From NCBI GenBank assembly GCA_023421075.1, contig JAEZUM010000064.1:1-38164 (forward strand): a DNA stretch of 38,164 nt. The letters are read 5' to 3'. Source of the DNA: Bacillota bacterium (GTDB lineage Bacteria; Bacillota; Clostridia; Lachnospirales; Lachnospiraceae). The translations under genes were made by a program, and so were the position numbers. The notes beneath the pieces were generated by a model. That model searched no databases. It worked only from the letters and a program-made list of their open reading frames with translations, and was not told the DNA's origin. Of the stretch, positions 18,025 to 26,559 are shown one piece after another (the stretch's first letter is position 1; every line of letters starts with the position of its first letter).

Positions 18025-19334
18025 ATTACCCTACCGCATTGGGACATTTTCTTGTGGAAAATAAATCGGCAATTGCCGCTATTACCGGGAATACTATGAT
18101 TTGTATGGCGCTATTAACTCCAAGATGGAAATGGTGGACAATTCCGGTGTTCCTTCTATTGTTTATTCTTAGTTCTCCGCTACTCTTCTCCCTACTGTCG
18201 GAGACAAATTATGCGGTTAGCCTCACCATTATTGGATATTCTCTTTCCTTTCTTATTATACTATGGTTTTCCAATCCAATCTGGCAGACCTTGTCTCTAT
18301 GCATAACACTGAGTATCATCAACCGCCTATGTACCTTCCTGGGCTATGCAATATCAGCCGGAACAAATATCAATAATTATGTAACGTCCGTCTTTGTTGT
18401 CATCTGCACAGTCAACTTTGTTCTCGCCTTTGTCAGTTGGTGGTGGATACGCAAATTCATTCGACAGTTGAAGCATTTAGTGCTCCGTCGCTATCTTTGG
18501 CCATTACTAGCAATGATGTCAATCACCTCCAAGCTGATAGTAGACTTTTTTTCTAATAACACCTTTAGTCTAAACCCTGCCAGTGATCAAACCATCATCT
18601 GGTCCATGATTGCTCTCTGTGTATTTGCTCTGTCCATGCTGATGCTGCTTTTGTATAATGCCACGTCCAGTGCTATGCTAGCCGCTGCGAAAAGCATCTC
18701 TGACCATCTAAGTTATGAGTTAGACACGCAGAAACGTCAATATGAATCACAGCTTCAGAATCAAAATGAGATCCGTCGTATGAAGCACGACATAAAGGGG
18801 CATCTCATCACAGTAACAAGTCTGCTGCAAAGTGGTAGGCACGAGGAAGCCGAGCAGTATCTTCGTAAAATCACAGAGCTGGCAAGCATTTCAACGGATC
18901 GGACTTATGCTGATGACCCTTACTTAGACGCATTGATCTCAGGCTACAATACGTTATTTGAACGCAACAGCGTGAAATTCATCTGCAACATTCAAATCCC
19001 ACCAATTGAGAAATATCCGGTAGAACTGTGTCTCGTTTTTTCTAATGCTCTGCAAAACGCATTGGAAGCATCTTTGAAGTTACCGCAAGAAAAGAGAAGT
19101 GTAAGTGTCACAGCAAAGCTCAAGTTCGACTATCTTGTGTTACAGATTGCCAATCGCTTCGCCGGCCAGGTTGAACTAGAAGACGAATCTATCCCAAGAA
19201 CCACAAAAGAAAGTGCTGGTCACGGCTATGGCCTAACCAGTATAAAAACAACTTTAGAAGCACTAGACGGTGTTCTTCATTTGAGGACCGACAATGATGT
19301 ATTCATTCTTGAGGCCACCGCAAAGATAAAATGA
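18021..19334 (+). CDS. GHKL-family sensor histidine kinase (AgrC-like)
   Basis: A 437-residue membrane kinase. Residues about 15-220 form six or seven hydrophobic helices. A coiled linker leads to the phosphoacceptor region IRRMKHDIKGHL with His256. The ATPase domain of the HATPase_c_5/GHKL type follows (SNALQNALEASL as the N box, GHGYGLTSIKTTLEALDG as the glycine box). It partners the preceding LytTR regulator with a 4-nt overlap. The topology is like AgrC-type peptide sensors, but the ligand is not evident. Confidence 0.92.
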   Translation: MNYPTALGHFLVENKSAIAAITGNTMICMALLTPRWKWWTIPVFLLLFILSSPLLFSLLSETNYAVSLTIIGYSLSFLIILWFSNPIWQTLSLCITLSIINRLCTFLGYAISAGTNINNYVTSVFVVICTVNFVLAFVSWWWIRKFIRQLKHLVLRRYLWPLLAMMSITSKLIVDFFSNNTFSLNPASDQTIIWSMIALCVFALSMLMLLLYNATSSAMLAAAKSISDHLSYELDTQKRQYESQLQNQNEIRRMKHDIKGHLITVTSLLQSGRHEEAEQYLRKITELASISTDRTYADDPYLDALISGYNTLFERNSVKFICNIQIPPIEKYPVELCLVFSNALQNALEASLKLPQEKRSVSVTAKLKFDYLVLQIANRFAGQVELEDESIPRTTKESAGHGYGLTSIKTTLEALDGVLHLRTDNDVFILEATAKIK

Positions 19335-19351
19335 GACGGCAACGCCGTCTC
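19333..19351 (+). terminator. Short hairpin after the GHKL kinase gene
   Basis: GAGACGGC/GCCGTCTC with a 3-nt loop begins inside the stop codon. The downstream T content is modest (ACTTGTTAT), so it may act together with the second hairpin at 19467. Confidence 0.55.
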
Positions 19352-19466
19352 ACTTGTTATAAACCCGTAAGAAACACTCTCACAAGTTTCTCCGCTTATC
19401 GCGGGTGTGCTCGTATCTAAACAATCTATATTGGTTAATACTACGCTTCTCCTTCGAGCGCATATA

Positions 19467-19500
19467 AGGCTTGCATCAAAATGATACAAGCCTATTTTAT
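19467..19500 (+). terminator. Rho-independent terminator in the convergent gap
   Basis: A 12-bp stem, AGGCTTGCATCA with TGATACAAGCCT (one mismatch, 3-nt loop), followed by ATTTTATTATATT on the plus strand. It lies between the convergent kinase and deacetylase genes. Confidence 0.7.
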
Positions 19501-19532
19501 TATATTATTATTTGATTATGCTATTTTTTTAC

Positions 19533-20375
19533 CTACTTCTCTATCTGTCTTCCCATCTGATCCACCTTATAATCTCCGGTAAATATCAGTTGTGACACCG
19601 GCACGATCTCATACCCCTTCTCCTGAAGACCAACGATAATCTTCTCCAGCGCCTCCGCTGTATACTTCGTACCAACATGCATCAACAGGATAGAGCCGTT
19701 CCCAAGCTTTCGATTATCAACGGTCTTATCAAGAATACTGTCAACCCCATAATCCTTCCAGTCATAGGAATCCACATTCCACTGGATGGTATAATATCCA
19801 CAATCTCTTGCTGTACCGACTACCGTATTATTATAATCTCCGTAAGGAGCACGAAAAAGCGTCATATCAATTCCCGTCAGTTCCTTCACTCTCTTATGCG
19901 TAAGCATAATCTCTTCTTCACAATCTGCTTTAGGAAGTTCCGTCATCTGTTTATGATTTTCACTATGATTTCCCAGATCATGACCTGCACCAGCAATCGC
20001 TTTCACATCCTTCGGATATTTCTCCACCCATTCTCCCGTCATGAAGAAGGTAGCCTTCACCTTGTATCGGTCAAGCACTTCCAGTATCTCCTTCGTATCC
20101 TCATTGGTCCAGGCTGCATCAAAGCTAAGAGATACCTTCGGTTCCTCAAGATTAACACTATATATTGGCAGATCATTCTTAGTACTTAGATTCGTTACCG
20201 TTACTGCGGACGGAATAATCCTTATGCCAAAGCCTACAATCATAATTATACTTAAGACAACAATGCCAACCTTGACAAAAAGAGAGGCATAGCTTTCCTT
20301 CACGAAGGGTGCCTCTCCGGGTTGTTCGAGTTCCTGATTCTGCTCCTGTTCCTTTATTTCTATTTTCTTATCCAT
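19533..20375 (-). CDS. Membrane-anchored polysaccharide deacetylase (NodB homology domain)
   Basis: A 280-residue protein. A short acidic cytoplasmic N-terminus is followed by one transmembrane helix (about residues 33-53), then an extracytoplasmic CE4/NodB domain. Motifs in order: SFDAAW (motif 1), HSENH (motif 2, metal-binding histidines) and RAPYGDYN (motif 3). Motif 1 keeps the first Asp, but the second Asp of the usual TFDDG is Ala, as in some clostridial PdaB-like relatives. Likely removes acetyl groups from peptidoglycan or another cell-wall glycan; the exact substrate cannot be read. The spore-associated PdaB branch is possible but unproven. Confidence 0.88.
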   Translation of the reverse strand: MDKKIEIKEQEQNQELEQPGEAPFVKESYASLFVKVGIVVLSIIMIVGFGIRIIPSAVTVTNLSTKNDLPIYSVNLEEPKVSLSFDAAWTNEDTKEILEVLDRYKVKATFFMTGEWVEKYPKDVKAIAGAGHDLGNHSENHKQMTELPKADCEEEIMLTHKRVKELTGIDMTLFRAPYGDYNNTVVGTARDCGYYTIQWNVDSYDWKDYGVDSILDKTVDNRKLGNGSILLMHVGTKYTAEALEKIIVGLQEKGYEIVPVSQLIFTGDYKVDQMGRQIEK

Positions 20376-20455
20376 AGCCTCACCATAAGAATTCTGTCTT
20401 ATTACAATATATTGAGAGGGCTAGGACGATATACATAGAAGAAATGCAAACAAGA

Positions 20456-20605
20456 CTAAACTGCTTCGATCTCTTCCACCATAAATAAGGTTTCTGCTTC
20501 TTCGCCGGATGGTGCCTCTTGTTTCTTCATATCACGGGTATCCATCCGCTCTTTCATTTCTTTCTCTTTTCTGTTCGTGATTTGTTCCACAATTTTATCC
20601 TCCAT
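20456..20605 (-). CDS. Small highly charged hypothetical protein (49 residues)
   Basis: A short frame from the ATG at 20603-20605 to a TAG. The ribosome site is uncertain: GGAG lies about 11 nt before the ATG, and an in-frame GTG at codon 6 has a better-placed GGAGG. The peptide is very rich in Glu, Lys, Arg and Met and ends in an acidic tail (LFMVEEIEAV). It has no signal peptide, membrane helix or Cys, so an AgrD-type autoinducer precursor is unlikely. It lies 80 nt upstream of the deacetylase gene on the same strand. Function unknown; it may not be a gene. Confidence 0.4.
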   Translation of the reverse strand: MEDKIVEQITNRKEKEMKERMDTRDMKKQEAPSGEEAETLFMVEEIEAV

Positions 20606-20743
20606 CTTTATCACACTCCTACCTTCTAAGTAAGGTCTTCCCCCGGTGCTGACTTCCGAAAGAAGCCTTACTTCAGTATCATCCCAGATAAATCAGACTG
20701 ATATAATGATTTGATTTATCTCAGCACAATCATACTAAAATGT

Positions 20744-21154
20744 TTACTCCAAGTATTTTTTTATAGTAGTAATGTTCTTCTGATTTAAATATACATAACT
20801 CATTTCCTCGGATGATTTCTCCTGAACGGTTATTCCAAGGGTTCCTTCCAATAAGTTATCTTTATTGATGGCTGATGTCTGTGTCAGTCCCTCCAGTGGA
20901 TTGTAAGGAATTCCTTCATCAATAAAGGATACCTCTATGGCCTGCAATTCCTTAATATAATTTAGAGTGATCTTCACAACACCCTCTCTGGTAGGATAAG
21001 CATATTTTACGATATTTATGAATACTTTCTGTACTGTATCAAATAATTCCATCCAAAATTCGATGGAACAATTTACAACCTCATGTCCTAAACTAATGAA
21101 ATCCAATACCCTGTCTAATTCATTCGAGCTCGATGGAATCGTTAATGTTACCAT
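20744..21154 (-). CDS. Anti-sigma-factor-like ATP-binding protein (RsbW/SpoIIAB type), divergent
   Basis: A 136-residue protein of the HATPase_c_2 type used by anti-sigma kinases. The N box appears as QKVFINIVKYAYP (residues about 42-54), the D box as SFIDEGIPYNPLE (about 75-87), and LEGTLGITV is a remnant of the second glycine box. That last box has lost the usual GGLGI(x)MV form, so ATP binding may be altered. It overlaps the upstream Cys-containing gene by 7 nt, so the two probably act together. No sigma factor or anti-anti-sigma (STAS) gene is adjacent. Role in stress or phosphatase signalling is inference. Confidence 0.72.
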   Translation of the reverse strand: MVTLTIPSSSNELDRVLDFISLGHEVVNCSIEFWMELFDTVQKVFINIVKYAYPTREGVVKITLNYIKELQAIEVSFIDEGIPYNPLEGLTQTSAINKDNLLEGTLGITVQEKSSEEMSYVYLNQKNITTIKKYLE

Positions 21155-21411
21155 TGTCTTAACTCCTTAACTAATCTATGTGGGTAATACTTATGTTGCT
21201 TTCTGGCTCTACTATATTCGCAGATCCCTGTATCTGAAGGGTTTCCTGAATTAATACCAAATTCACTATAGATACATGTCCAACATTCTTTTCTCTGCAA
21301 AAACGTATCCGGGTGCTTCTCATAAAAATGACAATGATCGGTAGATTTGATTAGAATAGCACCCACATCACGCTCCACTTCCTGAGTTCTGTCAATATTG
21401 GAAAATGCCAT
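21148..21411 (-). CDS. Hypothetical Cys-containing protein (87 residues)
   Basis: I place the start at the ATG at 21409-21411 because AGGAGGGTACCTG directly precedes it; the longer 126-residue reading has no ribosome site. The protein has four cysteines (C27, C43, C46, C64) with nearby His residues in HCHFYEKH and CWTC, which could bind metal or form disulfides. The C-terminus is basic (RARKQHKYYPHRLVKELRQW). No known family recognised. It overlaps the anti-sigma-like ATPase gene by 7 nt, suggesting translational coupling and a partner role. Confidence 0.65.
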   Translation of the reverse strand: MAFSNIDRTQEVERDVGAILIKSTDHCHFYEKHPDTFLQRKECWTCIYSEFGINSGNPSDTGICEYSRARKQHKYYPHRLVKELRQW

Positions 21412-21542
21412 CAGGTACCCTCCTTTCTCCATAGAAGTAATATTAAGGCCTGTAGTACTGTTAATTTTACTATAACTCCTGCCTTTAAAAAGACAATACG
21501 CTTGGCATGATTGGTCACATAATGGCATAATTGTGTATAAAG

Positions 21543-21565
21543 AAAAAGGACCTTCCGGCCCTTTT
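21543..21565 (-). terminator. Terminator of the second LytTR regulator gene
   Basis: On the minus strand, AAAAGGGCC and GGTCCTTTT pair around GGAA with one mismatch, running into a five-T tract. It starts 1-2 nt after the stop codon. Confidence 0.75.
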
Positions 21566-21566
21566 G

Positions 21567-22292
21567 TTATTCATCCAATAAATATCTTGTATACAACTCC
21601 AACAGTTCCTTATATTGTCTTCGTTGCATCGGTAACACTACCCCATTCTCAAATCGAATATGTTTTGTGGTAACCTCTGTTATCTTCTCCAGATTCATGA
21701 TATAGGTACTTCCGCACTTATAAAATCGTCTGTCCGAAGAGAGTAATTCATATAGTTCACTACTGCTAATGCGAACCTGCAAACCCTTTCCTTCCATCAG
21801 ATGAATATTCTGATTATGCTTATCCGTCTCACAATACAGGATATCTACCATGTTAACTTTTTGTAATCCGTTTGATGTTTTTAATAAAATATTGGCTTTC
21901 CTGGATTTATCAATGACGGTGATTGCTTTATCCAGGGCATCCCTAAGCTGCTCCCCGGTAAACGGTTTCAAAAGATAATGAGCTGCATGCAAGGAAAAGG
22001 CTTCTATCGCATGAGCCATCGAGGTAGTCAGAAATATTATCTGACAATTATCCTTTCTCTCACGAAGGCTTCGTGCCAACTCAATACCGGTGAGCTCCGG
22101 CATATAGATATCTAGTAATAGGACCTCATAGCAGATTTGTCCCTCCGTTATCTTTTTCTGAAGCTCTGTCGCACAAGTGTAGGTTTCAATTCGTATCTCA
22201 AGATCCTTATGATTATTCGCATAGCTATGGCATAGATCCCTCGTGTTATTCAGCTCTTTTAAATCATCATCGCAGATTGCTATCGTTATCAT
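21567..22292 (-). CDS. LytTR-family response regulator
   Basis: A 241-residue regulator with a receiver domain (acidic triplet DDD at 8-10, phosphoacceptor Asp61 in VLLLDIYMPELTG, Lys in YLLKPF) and a C-terminal LytTR DNA-binding domain from about residue 135 (GLQKVNMVDILYCETDKHN, RFYKCGSTYIMNL). The start ATG follows AAGGTGAACACGG. It is a second, separate LytTR system; its likely kinase is the GHKL gene at 23382-24665, which is split from it by an HD-GYP gene. It has its own terminator. Confidence 0.92.
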   Translation of the reverse strand: MITIAICDDDLKELNNTRDLCHSYANNHKDLEIRIETYTCATELQKKITEGQICYEVLLLDIYMPELTGIELARSLRERKDNCQIIFLTTSMAHAIEAFSLHAAHYLLKPFTGEQLRDALDKAITVIDKSRKANILLKTSNGLQKVNMVDILYCETDKHNQNIHLMEGKGLQVRISSSELYELLSSDRRFYKCGSTYIMNLEKITEVTTKHIRFENGVVLPMQRRQYKELLELYTRYLLDE

Positions 22293-22350
22293 CCGTGTTC
22301 ACCTTTATTACATGGTATTTTCTTTCCATTCTATTTTAGCTTATCGCAAA

Positions 22351-22382
22351 GAAAAAGCCAATCGGATTTTTCCGATTGGCTT
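22351..22382 (-). terminator. Strong terminator of the HD-GYP gene
   Basis: A perfect 12-bp stem AAGCCAATCGGA/TCCGATTGGCTT with a 4-nt loop, followed on the minus strand by TTTCTTTG. The right arm overlaps the stop codon of the HD-GYP gene, so termination occurs immediately after translation ends. Confidence 0.88.
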
Positions 22383-23220
22383 ATAAAATTTCGATGATAG
22401 CAATATCCCTCTCCTTCGAAAGGTTATGATATTCATTTTCACATCGTATTAACGGCTTGGTCTTTTCCTCCGGATTAATATATATGACCTCGCCGATCTG
22501 CTCGTTGCTAAGCTTAACTAAGCATTTATAGTAATAATTAATGGAATGATTGACAAACGTCTGGCAGATATACGGATCCAATGCCCCAAAGCCGGATGCT
22601 TCTATTTCCTCTACTGCTTTAAAGGGAGAACTCTTCTCATGATATGCTTTGGTTGCGGTTACCGCATCAAAAATATCTGCTATTGCAATGATTCTGCCAA
22701 AGAGGTTGATTTGATCTCCCCTTAACCCCGTTGGATATCCACTTCCATCAATTCTCTCATGGTGATGGAGAATACCCAGAAGAACCTCCTGCTCCAGCCC
22801 CTCTAATTTCTCCAACAATTGATAACCTATAATCGAATGGGTTCTCATTACCTCCATCTCGTTGCTGCTTAATTCTCCTGATTTATTTAACAGACTGTCT
22901 CTGATCTTTGCCTTTCCGATATCATGTAAAAAACCGGCACAGGTTAAATTAAAGAGTTCAGTCTTGGTTAAATTAAGCCATTTACCAATCTCATAGGATA
23001 GGAATGCCACATTAACCGGATGGGAATACAGATAAGGGTATTTATTTTGTACACTGTTCAAGGAGGTAAAAATATTCGTATAGGAACTCATATAACTGCA
23101 GATTTTATCCACACATGCTAACGTTGGTTCAAGATGCAATTCTCTGCTAAAACGAATATCCTCAATGACATTATGTGATGTTCGTATTGCCAGCTGATAT
23201 AGCTCCTCAAAACTTAACAT
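22381..23220 (-). CDS. HD-GYP domain protein, probable cyclic-di-GMP phosphodiesterase
   Basis: A 279-residue soluble protein. The HD-GYP fold occupies residues about 60-235 and keeps the metal and signature residues: His67, HD at 99-100 in FLHDIGKAK, His128, HHHE at 152-155, and DGSGYP at 158-163 (the GYP signature). This predicts hydrolysis of cyclic-di-GMP to pGpG/GMP, though some family members act on other cyclic dinucleotides. No receiver or sensor domain is attached; residues 236-279 form a small beta-rich tail. It lies between the GHKL kinase and the LytTR regulator genes, all on one strand. Confidence 0.9.
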   Translation of the reverse strand: MLSFEELYQLAIRTSHNVIEDIRFSRELHLEPTLACVDKICSYMSSYTNIFTSLNSVQNKYPYLYSHPVNVAFLSYEIGKWLNLTKTELFNLTCAGFLHDIGKAKIRDSLLNKSGELSSNEMEVMRTHSIIGYQLLEKLEGLEQEVLLGILHHHERIDGSGYPTGLRGDQINLFGRIIAIADIFDAVTATKAYHEKSSPFKAVEEIEASGFGALDPYICQTFVNHSINYYYKCLVKLSNEQIGEVIYINPEEKTKPLIRCENEYHNLSKERDIAIIEIL

Positions 23221-23333
23221 TGTGCCTGCCCCCTTCCAATGTAATCAGTAAGATAATACAATATTTATATAATATTGTGAATTAAAAGACAATCCAGATG
23301 GCACAATTGGTCATATTATAGCATATTTGGTCA

Positions 23334-23371
23334 TAAAAAGAGCCTCTGATTTATAATTCAAAATCAGAAGC
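23334..23371 (-). terminator. Terminator of the second GHKL kinase gene
   Basis: On the minus strand, GCTTCTGATTT pairs with AAATCAGAGGC (10-11 bp) around an 8-nt loop and is followed by TCTTTTT. Confidence 0.85.
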
Positions 23372-23381
23372 TAAGTACTCT

Positions 23382-24665
23382 CTATATATTTAATATAAAC
23401 CTAGCGGTAAATATTCCATCCTTTGCTTCAAAGAATTTTGTCCCGGCAAACCGCTCCACGGTATAGGCAATACTTCGTGTTCCGATGCCTCCACCCTTCT
23501 TCATCGATACCGGCATATCATTCTCAAAGGGAACCTCGGGAAGACAGGAGTTGGTGATGCCGATTGCCAGACGGCCGGTCTTGTAAAACGCCTGTACACG
23601 GATAAACTTGTTCACTTCCAAGGGTAAACGTAAGCATGCTTCATATGCATTCTCGATTGCATTCGCAAAGAGTGCTGATAACTCCAACGGCTCTATCATC
23701 AATTGCTCCGGAATGTCTGTACTGATTTCTATGCTGATACCGGCACGTTTTGCTTTCTCAGCCCATAAGCAGAGCATACTGTTCACCACCGGATGCATAC
23801 AATAGGTAATTTTCTCAACCTGAGCCTCTCCTCGTTGTTCCTTTAGATACTCCAGCGCTGTGTCAACTTTACCATCCTCAAGCAGATCTATGAGCTGCTG
23901 TGTTCCATGTCGTAAATCATGCCAACGACGATTTGATTTCTCCGATGACTCCCGCTGCTGCTCAAATTGATCCAACTGCGCTTTATTCTGCATAGCAAGA
24001 ATTCGTCGTTGCTCCTGTAATAGATATTTTTCATGAAGCTGGGTCAATACATAATTGAAGACTAAAAACACTGCAGTCATCATCAATATGATAAAGATAC
24101 AGTTCACTACTACATCCGAAAAATCTCCGGTATGGCTATAAATCACATATTGATAGTACATTACAAGACAAGATATCAAAGGTAAAATACTAAAGACACC
24201 CCATCCCTTCTCCAGCTCATCCTGTATCTGTATGTACCGTGCCCTTACAAACTGATGAAGAAGAAGAAATAGAAACGGGAATATGATAATTCGAATCAGG
24301 TTGTACCATAAGTAGTTTCCCTTCCCTCCGATCACTTGTGACAACCATAGAGAGGGAATTGATATCGCAAAGCTGATGAATACCGTAATCAACGAAGTAA
24401 AAATATCTCGAAAATCTCTGCGTTTCGATACGAATAGTAACGTAATTATTGCCGGAATCTCCATACAGAAGAAAAAGGAATATACATAGGCATCATATCC
24501 AAAAAGCAATAAAATTGCAGCACAAATCGTAACTTGAAAAACAAGTTCAAGGAATAGAATCGTATAAAGCTTTTTTGATCGAAATCGAAATTTACCCAGA
24601 TCAAGCACGGTGATTTGTGCAGTGACCAGTGTAATTACAGGCATCAATATAATTGACCAATCCAT
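23382..24665 (-). CDS. GHKL-family sensor histidine kinase
   Basis: A 427-residue membrane kinase with six or seven helices in residues 5-205, a coiled-coil linker, a phosphoacceptor segment RRWHDLRHGTQQL (His249, Asp250, His253), and a GHKL ATPase domain (LFANAIENAYEACL as N box; KKGGGIGTRSIAYTVER as glycine box). The arrangement resembles AgrC/VirS-type sensors. The ribosome site GGAGG at 24674-24678 is followed by GTA and CCTCC directly before the ATG, forming a 5-bp stem that would hide the site. It probably pairs with the LytTR regulator at 21567. Confidence 0.9.
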   Translation of the reverse strand: MDWSIILMPVITLVTAQITVLDLGKFRFRSKKLYTILFLELVFQVTICAAILLLFGYDAYVYSFFFCMEIPAIITLLFVSKRRDFRDIFTSLITVFISFAISIPSLWLSQVIGGKGNYLWYNLIRIIIFPFLFLLLHQFVRARYIQIQDELEKGWGVFSILPLISCLVMYYQYVIYSHTGDFSDVVVNCIFIILMMTAVFLVFNYVLTQLHEKYLLQEQRRILAMQNKAQLDQFEQQRESSEKSNRRWHDLRHGTQQLIDLLEDGKVDTALEYLKEQRGEAQVEKITYCMHPVVNSMLCLWAEKAKRAGISIEISTDIPEQLMIEPLELSALFANAIENAYEACLRLPLEVNKFIRVQAFYKTGRLAIGITNSCLPEVPFENDMPVSMKKGGGIGTRSIAYTVERFAGTKFFEAKDGIFTARFILNI

Positions 24666-24854
24666 GGAGGTACCCTCCGTAAATAGTATAAAAGTTCTAG
24701 TATCGAAGATATTATAGAATACATAATTACATATTTCAACAACTTTCGTTATTTTTTACCTATTTCCTGTCACACGTCAAAAATTTTTCTAGTATTAATA
24801 AGGTTGTTCCGTTTTGCAAAGAATGACATGTTCTATATAAGAAGGTCTCCACAT

Positions 24855-24896
24855 AAAAAAGATGTTGTATCAGCATACTTTGCCGTACAACATCTT
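24855..24896 (-). terminator. Terminator of the serine dehydratase operon
   Basis: On the minus strand AAGATGTTGTA and TACAACATCTT form a perfect 11-bp stem with a 16-nt loop, followed by TTTTTTATG. Confidence 0.85.
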
Positions 24897-24905
24897 ATCT
24901 CCACT

Positions 24906-25778
24906 CTATGATTTCATGAGATGACTCATTATTTCCTGCCCGGTAGGAGTTGCTGCCAATCCACCTTCTCCGGTTTCCCGTAAGGATCTGGGCAAGGATT
25001 CACCGATTTCGCGCATCGCATCAATTACTTCATCCGGTGGTATCTGACTCACGATTCCGGCTACCGCCATATCAGCACTGGCGATGGCATTCACTGCCCC
25101 AACGACATTGCGTTTCACACAAGGCACCTCTACCAGACCACCTACTGTATCGCACACCAATCCCAATAAATTCTTGAGAGACATTGCAGCAGCATGAGCT
25201 ATACTCTCGTTATTACCACCATTCAGGTAAGCTAATGCTCCTGCTACCATCGCACTGGCAGAACCCACTTCAGCCTGACATCCTCCAGCCGCACCGGCTA
25301 AAAAAGCTCTTGCAGCAATGACCTCACCAATTCCCGATGCTACAAACATTGCCTCTATCATCTGCTGCATGGATGCATGATACTTTTCTTCATAAGTTAA
25401 TAAGACTGCAGGAATAACTCCACAAGCACCGGCGGTCGGAGCTGCAACGATCTTCTTCATACAGGCATTGGATTCTCCCATTTTCAGAGCCTTCGCAATG
25501 ACCTCACCGATAAATGGACCACTAAGAACCTTGTTGTCAAGCATGGCGTGGTTCATCCTGGCTCCATCCCCGCCAACCAACCCGCTGGCTGATTTTAAGT
25601 TTTCGTCATAAGCTGCATCCGCATGCTTCATCGCAAGGTATAGCTGCTCCATCTTCATCTTTGACTCCACTTCTGAAGTCATTCGCTCCTCCATATCCTC
25701 CTCAAGGATTACTCTCCAAAATGGTTTCTGCAGCTCTTCACATTGATTTATTATCTCTTCCAGGGATCTAAAACTCAT
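24906..25778 (-). CDS. sdaAA: L-serine ammonia-lyase, iron-sulfur-dependent, alpha subunit
   Basis: A 290-residue subunit that, with the beta subunit, deaminates L-serine to pyruvate and ammonia using an oxygen-sensitive [4Fe-4S] cluster. Signature blocks: AAPTAGACGVIPAVL (Cys119), AGAAGGCQAEVGSASAM (Cys167), and VCDTVGGLVEVPCVKRN (Cys209 and Cys220), which supply the cluster ligands. The start follows GGAGGAGAACA. It overlaps the end of the beta subunit gene by 11 nt. Length fits the two-subunit form typical of Firmicutes. Confidence 0.96.
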   Translation of the reverse strand: MSFRSLEEIINQCEELQKPFWRVILEEDMEERMTSEVESKMKMEQLYLAMKHADAAYDENLKSASGLVGGDGARMNHAMLDNKVLSGPFIGEVIAKALKMGESNACMKKIVAAPTAGACGVIPAVLLTYEEKYHASMQQMIEAMFVASGIGEVIAARAFLAGAAGGCQAEVGSASAMVAGALAYLNGGNNESIAHAAAMSLKNLLGLVCDTVGGLVEVPCVKRNVVGAVNAIASADMAVAGIVSQIPPDEVIDAMREIGESLPRSLRETGEGGLAATPTGQEIMSHLMKS

Positions 25779-26442
25779 TGTTCTCCTCCATACTAAGATA
25801 GGTTACCTTCTTTACCCCTTCCGCCTTCCGAAGCAGATCAATCACCTCAAGAGGTACCTCTTGATCGCATTCGATTATCATTACCGCATTACCGCCTCGC
25901 TTGTCACGATAGATACGCATTGTACCGATATTCACTGCTTTCTGACTAAGCACTGAGGTAACCATAGACACATGTCCGGGTTTATCTTCATTATTGACAA
26001 TCAAGGTAGGATAACTTGCACTAACATCCGCTTCAACACCATTTATTTTATTGATCATGATTGCTCCACCCCCGATGGATGAAGCTACTATCTCAAGCAT
26101 ACCGCCTTTGATACCTTCCAGCTTGATAAGCACAGAATTCGGATGAGCATTCCTAAGCTCGATACCGGCAAAAATAAAATCCAGTCCCTGTTCCTTAGCA
26201 TAACGGAAGCTGTCCGGGATACGTTCATCATCCGGCTTCATACCAAGTAATCCTGCGATTAAAGCCTTATCCGTACCATGACCTTTGCCTGTGGCAAGAA
26301 AGGAACCATGCAAATACAGCTTCACCTGCTTAATCTCTTCTCTCAGCAGCTGCCTCGCCGTAAATCCAATCCTTACCGCTCCGGCGGTATGGGAGCTGGA
26401 GGGACCTACCATAATCGGACCCATTATATCAAAAACATTCAT
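25768..26442 (-). CDS. sdaAB: L-serine ammonia-lyase, iron-sulfur-dependent, beta subunit
   Basis: A 224-residue subunit. I choose the ATG at 26440-26442 (MNVFDIMGP), preceded by AGGTAGGTATAGCC and matching the family N-terminus; the reading with ten more residues has no ribosome site. MVGPSSSHTAGAVRIG is the serine-dehydratase beta signature. Residues about 148-215 are an ACT domain (PTLIVNNEDKPGHVSMV), a likely serine-sensing or assembly module. First gene of the two-gene operon. Confidence 0.95.
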   Translation of the reverse strand: MNVFDIMGPIMVGPSSSHTAGAVRIGFTARQLLREEIKQVKLYLHGSFLATGKGHGTDKALIAGLLGMKPDDERIPDSFRYAKEQGLDFIFAGIELRNAHPNSVLIKLEGIKGGMLEIVASSIGGGAIMINKINGVEADVSASYPTLIVNNEDKPGHVSMVTSVLSQKAVNIGTMRIYRDKRGGNAVMIIECDQEVPLEVIDLLRKAEGVKKVTYLSMEENNEF

Positions 26443-26559
26443 GGCTATACCTACCTTTCTTTCGATTTGCATAGTTTTATTATATCCAAAATCATCTGCT
26501 TCATCAATGCTTCCTTCGACAAAAATTTTGGTCAGCCATATTGTTTCCTTTAAATAGAG

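Noticed and set aside
19430..19478. Possible third copy of the promoter repeat (reverse strand shows AGAAGCGTAGTA and TGCGCTCGAAGGAGA)
   Set aside because: The words are in a different order and there is no TATAAT box or GATCGGAGCTGG block; a chance match is as likely.
20456..20605. AgrD-like autoinducer precursor near the LytTR systems
   Set aside because: The peptide has no Cys or Ser-based ring motif and no amphipathic leader, and no AgrB gene is nearby.
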